Shown: piece by piece, positions 35,124 to 43,369 of the stretch
How positions within the stretch are numbered: position 1 is the first letter of the stretch
Layout of the letters: each line of letters starts with the position of its first letter
NCBI GenBank assembly: GCA_963751835.1
Contig: CAVVWD010000001.1
Coordinates: 34,912-98,911, forward strand
Length of the DNA: 64,000 bases
From: JACVRW01 sp963751835
Lineage (GTDB): Bacteria; Actinomycetota; Thermoleophilia; Solirubrobacterales; Thermoleophilaceae
Direction of reading: 5' to 3'
Position numbers and translations under genes: made by a program
The notes under the pieces: model-generated
Seen by the model: the letters and a program-made list of their open reading frames with translations, nothing else
Databases searched by the model: none
Told to the model about the DNA's origin: nothing

Positions 35124-36146
35124 CTACGCCAGCGCGCGCCCCACCAGCTCCGCGTGCGCCTCCACCTCGCGCGCAAAACGCTCGAAGTCGTGCGCGTAGA
35201 GCTGCTGGGGCCCGTCGCAGAGCGCTACCTCCGGATCCTCAGCCACCTCGACGATGATCCCGTCGGCCCCCACCGCCGCGGCCGCCCGTGACAGCGGACC
35301 GACGAGCCGCCGGTCGCCCGAGGCGTGGCTGGGATCGACGATCACCGGCAGGTGCGTGTGCAGCTTCAGCCAGGGCACCGCGCCGAGGTCGAGCGTGAAG
35401 CGCATCGCGGTGTCGAAGGTCCTGATGCCGCGCTCGCAGAGGATCACGCGCTCGTTTCCCTCCTTGAGCACGTAGTCGGCCGCCTGGAGGAGCTCGTCGA
35501 GGGTGGACGACAGGCCGCGCTTCAGGAGCACCGGCTTGCCGAGCTTTCCCACCACCTCGAGCAGCCCGTAGTTCTGCATGTTGCGGGCGCCGACCTGGAT
35601 CACGTCGACCACCTCGGCGAAGCGGTCGGCCAGCTCCACCGCCGTCATCTCGCTCACGACCGGCAGGCCGGTCTCCGCGCGCACCTCGCCGAGGATGTCG
35701 AGGGCCTCGAAGCCGAGGCCCTGGAACGAGAACGGCGAGGTTCTGGGCTTGAAGGCGCCACCGCGCAGCATCGAGGCGCCGGCGGCGGCCACCGCCCGCG
35801 CCACGACGCGCGTCTGGTCGGGGGTCTCCACCGTGCATGGACCGGCGATCAGGCAGAAGGTCTCCCCGCCGCCCACGCGGCGGCCGTCGACCTCGAAGAC
35901 GGTTGACTCGTGATGCGAGAGCTCACTCGAGGCGAGCTTGTAGGGCCGTGAGATCGGGATCACCTGGTCGACGCCCGGCAGCCCCTCGAGGCCCATCTCG
36001 CGGACCCCCTCGGGATCGCCGATCGCCCCGATCGCGGTGGTGAGCTCCCCCGGCATCACCTTGGCGTGCACTCCCGCGGCCTCGAGTCGCTCGACGACCG
36101 CCTCGATCTGGGCGGGGGTCGCGTCGGGTGTCATCACGACCATCAC
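35124..36146 (-). CDS. aroF: 3-deoxy-7-phosphoheptulonate (DAHP) synthase, AroF/AroA type I-beta
   Basis: 340 residues. First step of the shikimate pathway, from PEP and erythrose-4-phosphate. The N-terminal ferredoxin-like regulatory domain (about 1-70) is followed by the barrel with LIAGPCTVET, LRGGAFKPRTSPFSFQGLG, VQVGARNMQNYGLL, LLKRGLSSTLDELL, ERGIRTFD and VIVDPSHASGDRRLV. The Cys in GPC and His in DPSH are metal ligands. Start ATG 36146, overlapping the TauE-like stop by 4 bp; ATG at codon 2 or 5 is equally possible. Confidence 0.93.
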   Translation of the reverse strand: MMVVMTPDATPAQIEAVVERLEAAGVHAKVMPGELTTAIGAIGDPEGVREMGLEGLPGVDQVIPISRPYKLASSELSHHESTVFEVDGRRVGGGETFCLIAGPCTVETPDQTRVVARAVAAAGASMLRGGAFKPRTSPFSFQGLGFEALDILGEVRAETGLPVVSEMTAVELADRFAEVVDVIQVGARNMQNYGLLEVVGKLGKPVLLKRGLSSTLDELLQAADYVLKEGNERVILCERGIRTFDTAMRFTLDLGAVPWLKLHTHLPVIVDPSHASGDRRLVGPLSRAAAAVGADGIIVEVAEDPEVALCDGPQQLYAHDFERFAREVEAHAELVGRALA

Positions 36147-36592
36147 GGGTTCAGGACGCTCGGCTCCGGGCGAGAGGCGCCAACGCCGGCCTCCTGCTGC
36201 GTGCGCATGCTCTTGAGGAACGCCCGCACCAGGGTTGCGACGCCCGTCAGCAGCAGCGCCACGGCGAGGATCGTCAACAGCAGGTCATCGAAGTCGCGGC
36301 CCGCCCACTCCTCGAGCAGCGACAGCACGTAGACGCCGCCCACGGCCGCCGGGACCGAGCCGAACGCCATCCACTTCGACAGCTCGAAGTCGACCGTCCG
36401 CTGGCGCCAGTGCTTGTAGCCGCCCACGGTCTTCGTGACAGCGGCGTAGGCGAGGTCGGTGCCGACGGCGGTGACGGGTGTGACCCCGAAGACGAGGATC
36501 AGCATCGGGGTCATCAGCGACCCCCCGCCGATGCCGGTCATTCCCACCAGGATGCCGACCCCGAGGCCGAAGCCTATGAGGGCTAGGTCCAT
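36143..36592 (-). CDS. Half-size TauE/SafE (sulfite exporter family) membrane protein
   Basis: 149 residues and about four helices, roughly half the usual 250-residue TauE protein. GLGVGILVGMTGIGGGSLMTPMLILVFG is the family N-terminal signature, and AVGTDLAYAAVTKTVGGYKHW the end of the first repeat. The second repeat is absent, and the frame ends naturally at aroF. It may work as a dimer or be truncated. It lies 30 bp after cysN in the sulfate-assimilation run, which fits sulfate or sulfite transport. Confidence 0.82.
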   Translation of the reverse strand: MDLALIGFGLGVGILVGMTGIGGGSLMTPMLILVFGVTPVTAVGTDLAYAAVTKTVGGYKHWRQRTVDFELSKWMAFGSVPAAVGGVYVLSLLEEWAGRDFDDLLLTILAVALLLTGVATLVRAFLKSMRTQQEAGVGASRPEPSVLNP

Positions 36593-36621
36593 GAGCGGAG
36601 GAGCCTAGTCAGCGCGCGGGC

Positions 36622-37854
36622 CTACAGGACCATCCCCGCACCGACGGTGTCGTTCGTCGACTCGTCGATGAGGATGAAGCTGCCGGTCGCGCGGTTGCGC
36701 CGGTACTGGTCCACGAACAGCGGAGACGAGAGACGGATGTTGAGGCGGCCGATCTCGTTGAGCCCGAGTCTGGTGGCCTGCTCGTCGCGGTGCAGGGTGT
36801 TGACGTCGATGCGGTAGCGCACGTCATCGACCTTGGCGAGCGCTGTGCGCGTCGTGTGCTTGATCCGGTAGCGGCCGGACGGTGACAGCGGGCGCTCCGA
36901 CATCCAGCAGACCATGGCGTCGATCTCGCGCGCCTCGATCGGCCGGTTGTGGTCGCGGCAGATCATGTCCCCGCGCGAGACGTCGACGTCGTCCTCGAGT
37001 CGCAGCGTGACCGACAGGGGCGGGTAGGCCTCCTCCATCTGGCCGTCGTAGCTGTCGATCGCGGCGATGCGGCTCTCGCGCCCGGAGGGGAGCACGACGA
37101 CCTCGTCGCCGGCGCGGAACACGCCCGAGGCCACCTCGCCGGCGTAGCCGCGGTAGTCGTGGTGCTCGTCGGACATCGGCCGGACCACCCACTGGACGGG
37201 GAAGCGCGCGTCCTGCAGGTTGCGGTCCGAGGCCACGAAGACGTGCTCGAGGTGGTAGAGCAGCGACGTGCCCTCGTACCAGGGCATGCGGTCGGAGCGC
37301 TCGACCACGTTGTCGCCGTGCAGCGCCGAGATCGGGATGAAGGTCAGGTCGTGGACGTCGAGCTTGGCTGCCCAGCCCGAGAACTCGTCGGTGATCCGCT
37401 CGAAGACGCCCTGGTCGAAGTCGACCAGGTCCATCTTGTTCACGCACACGACCATGTGCGGGATGCGCAGGAGCGAGGCGATGAAAGCGTGCCGGCGGGA
37501 CTGCTCGAGCACTCCCTTGCGTGCGTCCAAGAGGATCAGCGCAAGGTCGGCGGTCGACGCGCCCGTGACCATGTTGCGCGTGTACTGCTCGTGGCCGGGC
37601 GTGTCGGCGATGATGAACTTGCGCCGGGGCGTGTGGAAGTAGCGGTAAGCCACGTCGATCGTGATGCCCTGCTCACGCTCGGCACGCAGGCCGTCGGTCA
37701 GCAGGGCGAGGTTCACGTAGCCGTCGCCGCGGCGCCGCGAGGTCTCCTCGACATGCTCGAGCTGGTCCTCGAAGATCGACTTCGTGTCGTAGAGGAGCCG
37801 GCCGATCAGCGTCGACTTGCCGTCGTCCACCGATCCGGCGGTGGCGAAGCGCAC
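36622..37854 (-). CDS. cysN: Sulfate adenylyltransferase large subunit (GTPase)
   Basis: 410 residues from GTG 37854. EF-Tu-like GTPase: G1 GSVDDGKSTLIGRLL, G3 ADTPGHEQYTRNM, G4 VNKMDLVDF. Domains II/III follow (PVQWVVRP, HRGYAGEVASG-like phrase DYRGYAGEVASGVF). No APS-kinase domain is fused. It drives APS formation with CysD. The residues before GTG 37854 also look coding, and the frame reaches a CTG at 37911 that overlaps the cysD TGA (CTGA). A CTG start giving 429 residues is therefore possible (see findings). Confidence 0.92.
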   Translation of the reverse strand: MRFATAGSVDDGKSTLIGRLLYDTKSIFEDQLEHVEETSRRRGDGYVNLALLTDGLRAEREQGITIDVAYRYFHTPRRKFIIADTPGHEQYTRNMVTGASTADLALILLDARKGVLEQSRRHAFIASLLRIPHMVVCVNKMDLVDFDQGVFERITDEFSGWAAKLDVHDLTFIPISALHGDNVVERSDRMPWYEGTSLLYHLEHVFVASDRNLQDARFPVQWVVRPMSDEHHDYRGYAGEVASGVFRAGDEVVVLPSGRESRIAAIDSYDGQMEEAYPPLSVTLRLEDDVDVSRGDMICRDHNRPIEAREIDAMVCWMSERPLSPSGRYRIKHTTRTALAKVDDVRYRIDVNTLHRDEQATRLGLNEIGRLNIRLSSPLFVDQYRRNRATGSFILIDESTNDTVGAGMVL

Positions 37855-37907
37855 GAGCTCGGCCGTGCGCTCCGTTACCGGAGGCGCCCCGTTGGAGGAG
37901 ACGGCGC

Positions 37908-38858
37908 TCAGAAGTAGCCCTCCTTCTTGCGGTCCTCCATCGCGGCCTCCGAGATGCGGTCGTCCGCGCGCGTCTCGCCGCGCTCCGTGATGCGGGTGGC
38001 GGCGATCTCGCGCACCACCTCCTCGAGGCTCGCGGCGTTCGAGCGAACCGCGCCCGTGCAGCTCATGTCCCCGACCGTGCGGAAGCGCACCGACTCCTGG
38101 AAGGGAGCCTCGCCCGGCAGCAGCTCGACGAAGTTCGAGATCGCGTAGAGCATCCCGTCGCGCTTGAAGACCTCGCGCGTGTGGGCGAAGTAGATCGACG
38201 GCAGGTCGATCCCCTCGGCGCTGATGTACTCCCAGACGTCGAGCTCGGTCCAGTTCGAGAGCGGGAACACGCGCACGTGCTCGCCCGGCTTGACGAAGCC
38301 GTTGTAGAGGTTCCAGAGCTCGGGCCGCTGGACCTTGGGGTCCCACTGGCCGAAGTCGTCGCGGAAGGAGAGGATGCGCTCCTTCGCGCGCGCCCGCTCC
38401 TCGTCGCGCCGCGCGCCGCCGAAGGCCGCCTTGAAGCCGTGCTCCTCGATCGCGTCGAGGAGCGTGACCGACTGGAGCCGGTTGCGCGACGCGCGCGGGC
38501 CGAGCTCCTCGACAACGCGGCCGCTGTCGATCGACTCCTGCACGGACGCCACGACGAGCCGGGCGCCCATCGCGTCGACCATCTGGTCGCGGTACTCGAT
38601 CACCTCGGGGAAGTTGTGGCCCGTGTCCACGTGCATCACCGAGAAGGGCAGCGCCGCCGGCCAGAACGCCTTGCGCGCGAGGTGCAGCAGCACAGCGGAG
38701 TCCTTGCCGCCCGAGAACAGCAGCACAGCGCGCTCGAGCTCGGCGGCCACCTCGCGGATCACGTGGATGGCCTCGGACTCCAGCGCCCGCAGATGGGAGA
38801 TCTCGTAATTCATCCGCTCTTCGGGCGGCACAATACGCGGGATCTCGACGGTACTCAT
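37908..38858 (-). CDS. cysD: Sulfate adenylyltransferase small subunit
   Basis: 316 residues of the PP-loop ATPase family: VLLFSGGKDSAVLLHLARKAF near residue 45, HVDTGHNFPEVIEYRD, FGGARRDEERARAKER, HVRVFPLSNWTELDVWEYI and a C-terminal RFRTVGDMSCTGAVRS. With CysN it converts sulfate and ATP into APS. ATG 38858 starts MSTVEIPRIVPPEE. It lies 16 bp after cysH. Confidence 0.94.
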   Translation of the reverse strand: MSTVEIPRIVPPEERMNYEISHLRALESEAIHVIREVAAELERAVLLFSGGKDSAVLLHLARKAFWPAALPFSVMHVDTGHNFPEVIEYRDQMVDAMGARLVVASVQESIDSGRVVEELGPRASRNRLQSVTLLDAIEEHGFKAAFGGARRDEERARAKERILSFRDDFGQWDPKVQRPELWNLYNGFVKPGEHVRVFPLSNWTELDVWEYISAEGIDLPSIYFAHTREVFKRDGMLYAISNFVELLPGEAPFQESVRFRTVGDMSCTGAVRSNAASLEEVVREIAATRITERGETRADDRISEAAMEDRKKEGYF

Positions 38859-38874
38859 GGCGTGGTGGACGGTG

Positions 38875-39483
38875 CTAGACGTGCAGGCCGCACTCGGTCT
38901 TCTCCTGCCCGGCCCAACGGCCCTCGCGACCGTTGCCCGGCAGGGTGCAGGGGGCACACCCGATCGACTCGTACCCCCTGTCGTGCAGCGGATGGTAGGG
39001 CAGATCGTGCTCGTTGACGTAATTCCACACGTCGCGGTCGCTCCAGTCGGCTAGGGGATTGAACTTCCATACCCCCCGCGCGTCGTCCCATTCCACGTTC
39101 TCGGCGTCCGCTCGGGTGGGCGATTGCTCGCGTCGAATGCCGGTGATCCAGGCGTCGACGCCTGCAAGAGCCTGCCCAAGCGCCTCGACCTTGCGCGAGC
39201 CACAGCAGTTGCCCGCGCTCCAGGGCGTGCCGTTCGGCGGCGTGGCGTCCATCACCTCGACCCGGAGGCCGTAGCGGTCCTCGACCTTGCGCCAGACCTC
39301 GTATGTCTCGGGGAACAGCACGCCGGTATCGATCGTGAACACGCGGGCCGACGGCTCGATGCGCATCAGCATGTCGATCAGGACCGTCTCCTCCTTCTGG
39401 AAGGAGCAGGCCATCACGAGCCGCGGGTGGTGGCGCTCGACCGCGAGCTGGAGGGTGTCCTCGGCTGTGTCTACACCGCGCAT
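38875..39483 (-). CDS. cysH: APS/PAPS reductase
   Basis: 202 residues. ACSFQKEETVLIDML, TIDTGVLFPETYEV, CCGSRKVEALGQAL, TGIRREQSPTR, KFNPLADWSDRDVWNYV, CAPCTLPG and a terminal ECGLHV. The paired cysteines CC...C-P-C ligate a [4Fe-4S] cluster, as in APS reductases; the terminal Cys is the catalytic one. With no cysC in view and an Fe-S cluster type CysH, the pathway probably goes directly from APS to sulfite. The start overlaps the cysI stop by 13 bp. Confidence 0.94.
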   Translation of the reverse strand: MRGVDTAEDTLQLAVERHHPRLVMACSFQKEETVLIDMLMRIEPSARVFTIDTGVLFPETYEVWRKVEDRYGLRVEVMDATPPNGTPWSAGNCCGSRKVEALGQALAGVDAWITGIRREQSPTRADAENVEWDDARGVWKFNPLADWSDRDVWNYVNEHDLPYHPLHDRGYESIGCAPCTLPGNGREGRWAGQEKTECGLHV

Positions 39484-41303
39484 TCGCCCTCACCCCGGAT
39501 GACCTGGAAGGGCTCCTTGCGCTGCCAGTCGACGAAGTGGCTCATGTTCTCGAGGCTGAACTCGATCGGGAGGGCAAGCTCGCGGACCTCGTCCTCGAAG
39601 CGCTTCGTGCCGGCGCGCTCCGCGTACGCGTTGAACTCCTCGCCGTCCTCGCGCTCGGCCTCGTACATGCGGATCCAGCGCTCCACCGCCTCGGGCACGC
39701 GTTTGGCGGCCAGGCGGACCTTGAGCCTGGTGCCATAGAGCACCTCGCCGCCCTCGTAGCGGCCGCCGATATGGGCCACGTAGGCGGGGATGGTGTGCTC
39801 GCCCACCTTGATCGACGCGCCGTAGAACCCGATGTTGGCGATGTGGTGCTGGCTGCAGCCGTTGGGGCAGCCCGACATCTTGATGTGGATCCGCTTGGTG
39901 AGCGGGTCGTCGATGCCCATCTCCTCGATCCGCTCCATCAGGGCGCGGTTGAGGCCCATCGAGCTCGTGATGCCGAGCTTGCAGGAGTCGGTGCCGGGGC
40001 AGGAGACCGTGTCGACGATCTGGCTGGCGCCGGCCTCGCCGAGGCCGAGCTCGCTGAGCGCCGTCCACACCTCGTAGAGCGACTCGTTGCGCACCCAGCG
40101 CAGCAGCAGGTTCTGCTCGACGGTCGTGCGCGCGTAGCCGCCCGAGTAGTCGCGCATGATGGCGGCGAGCCCGCGGAGCTGCTCCGGCGTCAGGTCGCCG
40201 CGGACCACCCGCACCTGGACGCTCGAGAAGCCGTCCTGGCGCTGCGGCTCGACGTTCGAGGCGCGGAAGCGCTCGAAGGGAGTGCCGTCGCCGTTCGGCT
40301 GGGCGTAGTGGGCGAGCGGCAGCGGGGCGTTCGCCTCCTCGTCGTCCTCGAACAAGAGCGGCGCGGGGTCGAAGTCACGCTCGGCGACCCAGTCGCCCTG
40401 GAGCTCCTCCTCGACCTGCTCGCGGAAGGCGTCGATGCCGATCTTGTCGATCAGCACCTTGATGCGCGCCCTGGCGCGGTTCACGCGCAGCCACTCCTGG
40501 CGGTCGAAGATGCGGAAGACCGCCTCCGAGACCTTGAGGTAGTCGCCGTTGTCGAGCTCGACGAACTCGTAGAGGGTCGGCGCGACACGCGGCATGATCG
40601 AGGTGCCGCCGCCCACGCGGATCTCGACGCCGCGGACGCCGTCGCGCTCGCGCGGGATGAACGCGATGTCGTGGATGCCGGTGATCGCGCGGTCCTCGTC
40701 GGTCGCCGTGAAGGCGGTCTTGACCTTGCGCGGCATCAGCTGCGTCGTCGGGTGGCGCACGAAGTAGCGCACGTAGGCGCCCGCGTATGGGGTGATGTCG
40801 AAGAGCTCACCCTCGGTGATGCCGGCCCAGGGGTCGCCGGTCACGTTGCGGACGGTGTTGCCGCAGCCCTCGCGCGAGGAGAGGCCGGAGTCGGATATGC
40901 GGCGGATCAGCTCGGCGGCGTCGCGCAGCGGGACGTGATGGATCTGGATGTTCTGGCGGGTGGTGATGTGGCCCTTGTTGAGCGGGGCGTACTCCTCGAT
41001 CACGTCCGCGAAGGTCTCGAGCTGCTCGGGCGTCACGCCCCCCATCGGCAGCTTCACGCGGATCATCTGGACGTCCGCCTGGCGCTGGCCGTACACCCCC
41101 TGCTTGAGCCGGAAGCCGATGAACTCGTCCTCCGGGGTGTCGCCCGCGAGGAACTTCTCGGCCTCGTTGTCGAAGTCGTCGAACTCGCGCTCGAGGATCG
41201 GGATCACGTGTCCGGGGACGTTTTCGTAGACCTCGGGGTTTTCGAGCGAGCCCTTCCTGCCTTTGCCGTGCTGCGGCTTTTGCTCGATCGCGACGGGTTC
41301 CAT
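39471..41303 (-). CDS. cysI: Ferredoxin-type sulfite (or nitrite/sulfite) reductase
   Basis: 610 residues. Two ferredoxin-like/siroheme half repeats: KLPMGGVTPEQLETFADV with HITTRQNIQIHHVPL, and VRGDLTPEQLRGLAAIM with TVEQNLLLRWV. Siroheme/[4Fe-4S] cysteines: CPGTDSCKLGITS and SGCPNGCSQHHIANIG. GCGNTVRNVTGDP is also family-typical. Reduces sulfite to sulfide in the operon that supplies sulfite. ATG 41303 follows an SD-like GAGAGGA; a TTG 41363 would add 20 residues over the promoter region, so I reject it. Confidence 0.94.
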   Translation of the reverse strand: MEPVAIEQKPQHGKGRKGSLENPEVYENVPGHVIPILEREFDDFDNEAEKFLAGDTPEDEFIGFRLKQGVYGQRQADVQMIRVKLPMGGVTPEQLETFADVIEEYAPLNKGHITTRQNIQIHHVPLRDAAELIRRISDSGLSSREGCGNTVRNVTGDPWAGITEGELFDITPYAGAYVRYFVRHPTTQLMPRKVKTAFTATDEDRAITGIHDIAFIPRERDGVRGVEIRVGGGTSIMPRVAPTLYEFVELDNGDYLKVSEAVFRIFDRQEWLRVNRARARIKVLIDKIGIDAFREQVEEELQGDWVAERDFDPAPLLFEDDEEANAPLPLAHYAQPNGDGTPFERFRASNVEPQRQDGFSSVQVRVVRGDLTPEQLRGLAAIMRDYSGGYARTTVEQNLLLRWVRNESLYEVWTALSELGLGEAGASQIVDTVSCPGTDSCKLGITSSMGLNRALMERIEEMGIDDPLTKRIHIKMSGCPNGCSQHHIANIGFYGASIKVGEHTIPAYVAHIGGRYEGGEVLYGTRLKVRLAAKRVPEAVERWIRMYEAEREDGEEFNAYAERAGTKRFEDEVRELALPIEFSLENMSHFVDWQRKEPFQVIRGEGECAV

Positions 41304-41361
41304 GCGGTCGATTCCTCTCGCTGTGTCCGGGGCGCCGTCTGCCTGAGCGGTCCAAAGTACC

Positions 41362-41389
41362 AAAACCCGGTCGGGTTTTCAGCATTATC
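41362..41389 (-). promoter_or_regulatory. cysI operon promoter with palindromic operator
   Basis: On the minus strand a GATAAT -10 (41389-41384) is followed 4 bases later by a perfect palindrome AAAACCCG-AC-CGGGTTTT (41379-41362) that covers the expected transcription start. It lies about 60 bp before cysI. The layout suggests a repressor for sulfur assimilation. The CGGGT half-site resembles Rrf2-type sites, but the factor is not known. Confidence 0.6.
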
Positions 41390-41400
41390 GGTGGCGGATG

Positions 41401-41573
41401 GGTCGGTCTCGCGTCTGGGCTGGGGAAGGGGGTGGAGCTCGGTGTGCTCGAACGATCCTGGATTGGTGGTCCAGGAGACCGGCAAAGCAGGACGGCAGGC
41501 CCGATCCAGGATTCACCGGGGCCGTCCGTCCCCACCCTCTTTCCCAGCCGAACCCGGCCGGCGGAGACCCACC
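41401..41573 (-). repeat. Structured intergenic repeat, copy 2 (inverted relative to copy 1)
   Basis: 173 bp between the ABC permease stop and the cysI promoter. The ends GGTCGGTCTC (41401) and GAGACCCACC (ending 41573) are inverted repeats. Inside, ATCCTGGAT (41455) pairs perfectly with ATCCAGGAT (41504). Read on the minus strand it matches copy 1: shared GGTCTCCGCCGGCCGGG at one end, core GGTCTCCTGG-CCAC, and CCCCTTCCCCAGCCC plus ACGCGAGACCGACC at the other end. No coding capacity. Confidence 0.75.
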
Positions 41574-41584
41574 CGGGACGCTGC

Positions 41585-42358
41585 CTAAGCGCTCACCGCA
41601 CGCCGGTAGCGGTAAACCGCCAGCCCGGCGAACACGACGATCAGGCCGATGCACCAGGCCACGGCCGCCCAGACGTCGTTGTTGTGCGGCGCGTCCACCC
41701 AGAGCGCGCGCAGCGCGTCGACCACGGTCGAGAACGGGTTCGCCTCGGCGAACGCCTCGAGCCAGGACGGCATCGATTCCGGTGGCACGAACGCCGACGA
41801 GGCGAACGTGAGCGGGAAGATCAGCATGAAGCCGAGCGCCTGGGCGCCCTCGGCCGAACTCGTGCTCAGCGCGACGAAGGCGAAGATCCACGAGAAGGCG
41901 TAGCCGAACAGGATGCAGAGGGCGAAGCCCGCGATCACCTCGATCGGGCTCGACGAGAACGAGAAGCCGACGATCAGCCCCACGCCGACCATCACCGCGA
42001 TCGAGATCCCGTTGGTGGCCACGTCGGCGAGCGTGCGCCCGCCGAGCACCGCCGAGCGCGCCATCGGGAGCGAGCGGAAGCGGTCGATCAGGCCCTTGCG
42101 GAGGTCGTCTGAGAGGCCGATGGCGGTGACGAAGCCGCCGAACGCCATCGTCTGGATGACGATGCCCGGCATCAGGAAGTCGACGTAGTCGTAGCCCGGC
42201 GTCTGGATCGCGCCGCCGAACACATAGACGAACAGCAGCACGAACATGACCGGCTGGATCGTGAACGAGACCCACAGGTCCGGCTGGCGCGGAATCCGCA
42301 GCAGATTGCGCTTGGCAATGACCGCCGTGTCGGCCACGGCATAGGCGAGCGCGCTCAT
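41585..42358 (-). CDS. ABC-2 type transporter permease (DrrB-like)
   Basis: 257 residues with six membrane helices: PVMFVLLFVYVFGGAIQ, DFLMPGIVIQTMAFGGFVTAIGLSDDL (typical DrrB start of helix 2), RKGLIDRFRSLPMARSAVLGG and FPLTFASSAFVPPESMP with NPFSTVVDALRAL. Exports a lipid or drug with the ATPase encoded just upstream. Its ATG overlaps the ATPase TGA by 4 bp. Confidence 0.93.
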   Translation of the reverse strand: MSALAYAVADTAVIAKRNLLRIPRQPDLWVSFTIQPVMFVLLFVYVFGGAIQTPGYDYVDFLMPGIVIQTMAFGGFVTAIGLSDDLRKGLIDRFRSLPMARSAVLGGRTLADVATNGISIAVMVGVGLIVGFSFSSSPIEVIAGFALCILFGYAFSWIFAFVALSTSSAEGAQALGFMLIFPLTFASSAFVPPESMPSWLEAFAEANPFSTVVDALRALWVDAPHNNDVWAAVAWCIGLIVVFAGLAVYRYRRAVSA

Positions 42359-43356
42359 GCGGCACGCTCCTCGATGTCGGCCTCGCCGGCCTCGCCTTCC
42401 TCGGGCTCCTCCTCGTCCGGCTCGGCCGCGTGCCCCGTCAGCGTGATGAAGACGTCGTCGAGGGTGGGTCGGTGCACCGCGATGTCGTCGATGCCGACAC
42501 CGGCGTCGTCGAGGCGTCTCACCGCCTCCGCGATGCCTCCCCGGCCACGACTCAGCGGCAGCGCCAGCACACCGCCCTCGCACTTCGGGCGATCCTCGGC
42601 AATCGGGACGAGCGCCTCTATCGCGGCCTCGGTCGAGGCGCCGTCGTCGAGCGTGACCTCGAGCCGCTCGCCGCCCACCCGGTCCTTCAGCTGGTCCGAG
42701 GTGCCTTCGGCGATCACCCGGCCGCTGTCGATCACCGCGATCGAGTCGGCGAGCCGGTCCGCCTCGTCCAGGTACTGGGTCGTGAGCAGGACGGTGGTGC
42801 CGGCCGCCACGCGGGCCTCGATCGTCTCCCAGAGCTGGAGCCGGCTGCGCGGGTCGAGCCCGGTGGTGGGCTCGTCCAGGAAGATCACCGGCGGGCGGAC
42901 CACGAGCGCCGCCGCCAGGTCGAGCCGGCGGCGCATGCCGCCCGAGTACGTCTTCGCGAGCCGGTCCGCGGCGTCGGTCAGGGAGAAGCGCTCGAGCAGC
43001 TCGCTGGCGCGCTCCTTTGCCGCCCTGCGGCCCATGTGGTAGAGCCGTCCGACCATCTCGAGGTTCTCGTGCCCGGTCAGGTTCTCGTCGACCGCCGCGT
43101 ACTGGCCGGCGAGGCCGATCTGGGATCGGAGCGCGGAAGCGTCCCGGACCACGTCGAGCCCGGCAACGCGCGCCGAGCCGCCGTCCGGCGTGAGCAGCGT
43201 CGTGAGGATGCGTACGGCCGTGGTCTTGCCGGCCCCGTTCGGGCCGAGCAGGCCCAGCACGGTGCCCCGTGGTACCTCGAGGTCGATCCCGTCGAGGGCG
43301 TGCACGTCCTTGAACGACTTCCTAAGGTCGTGAGCTTCGATGGCTGCGTCGGGCAT
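42355..43356 (-). CDS. ABC transporter ATP-binding protein (DrrA-like)
   Basis: 333 residues. Walker A LLGPNGAGKTTAVRIL, Q-loop QIGLAGQYAAVDENLTG, signature YSGGMRRRLDLAAALV, Walker B PPVIFLDEPTTGLD and the switch His region LLTTQYLDEADRLAD. A C-terminal domain of about 100 residues (RPTLDDVFITLTGHAAE) matches the DrrA group and ends in an acidic tail. It pairs with the downstream permease. Start ATG 43356 has a leaderless-type -10. Confidence 0.93.
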   Translation of the reverse strand: MPDAAIEAHDLRKSFKDVHALDGIDLEVPRGTVLGLLGPNGAGKTTAVRILTTLLTPDGGSARVAGLDVVRDASALRSQIGLAGQYAAVDENLTGHENLEMVGRLYHMGRRAAKERASELLERFSLTDAADRLAKTYSGGMRRRLDLAAALVVRPPVIFLDEPTTGLDPRSRLQLWETIEARVAAGTTVLLTTQYLDEADRLADSIAVIDSGRVIAEGTSDQLKDRVGGERLEVTLDDGASTEAAIEALVPIAEDRPKCEGGVLALPLSRGRGGIAEAVRRLDDAGVGIDDIAVHRPTLDDVFITLTGHAAEPDEEEPEEGEAGEADIEERAA

Positions 43357-43369
43357 GCCCAGCACTCTA
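43357..43369 (-). promoter_or_regulatory. Leaderless promoter of the ABC exporter operon
   Basis: TAGAGT (43369-43364 on the minus strand) is followed by 7 bases and ATG 43356. The -10 overlaps the stop codon of the upstream epsilon-like gene. Confidence 0.5.

Noticed and set aside
41304..41400. Riboswitch or leader peptide before cysI
   Set aside because: The transcript predicted from the GATAAT box has a leader of only about 70 nt. The palindrome overlaps the start site, so a DNA operator is the simpler reading. No SAM-riboswitch core was seen.
39537..41588. 683-residue plus-strand frame opposite cysI
   Set aside because: Antisense shadow of a well-conserved sulfite reductase; the amino-acid composition is typical of a mirrored high-GC gene.
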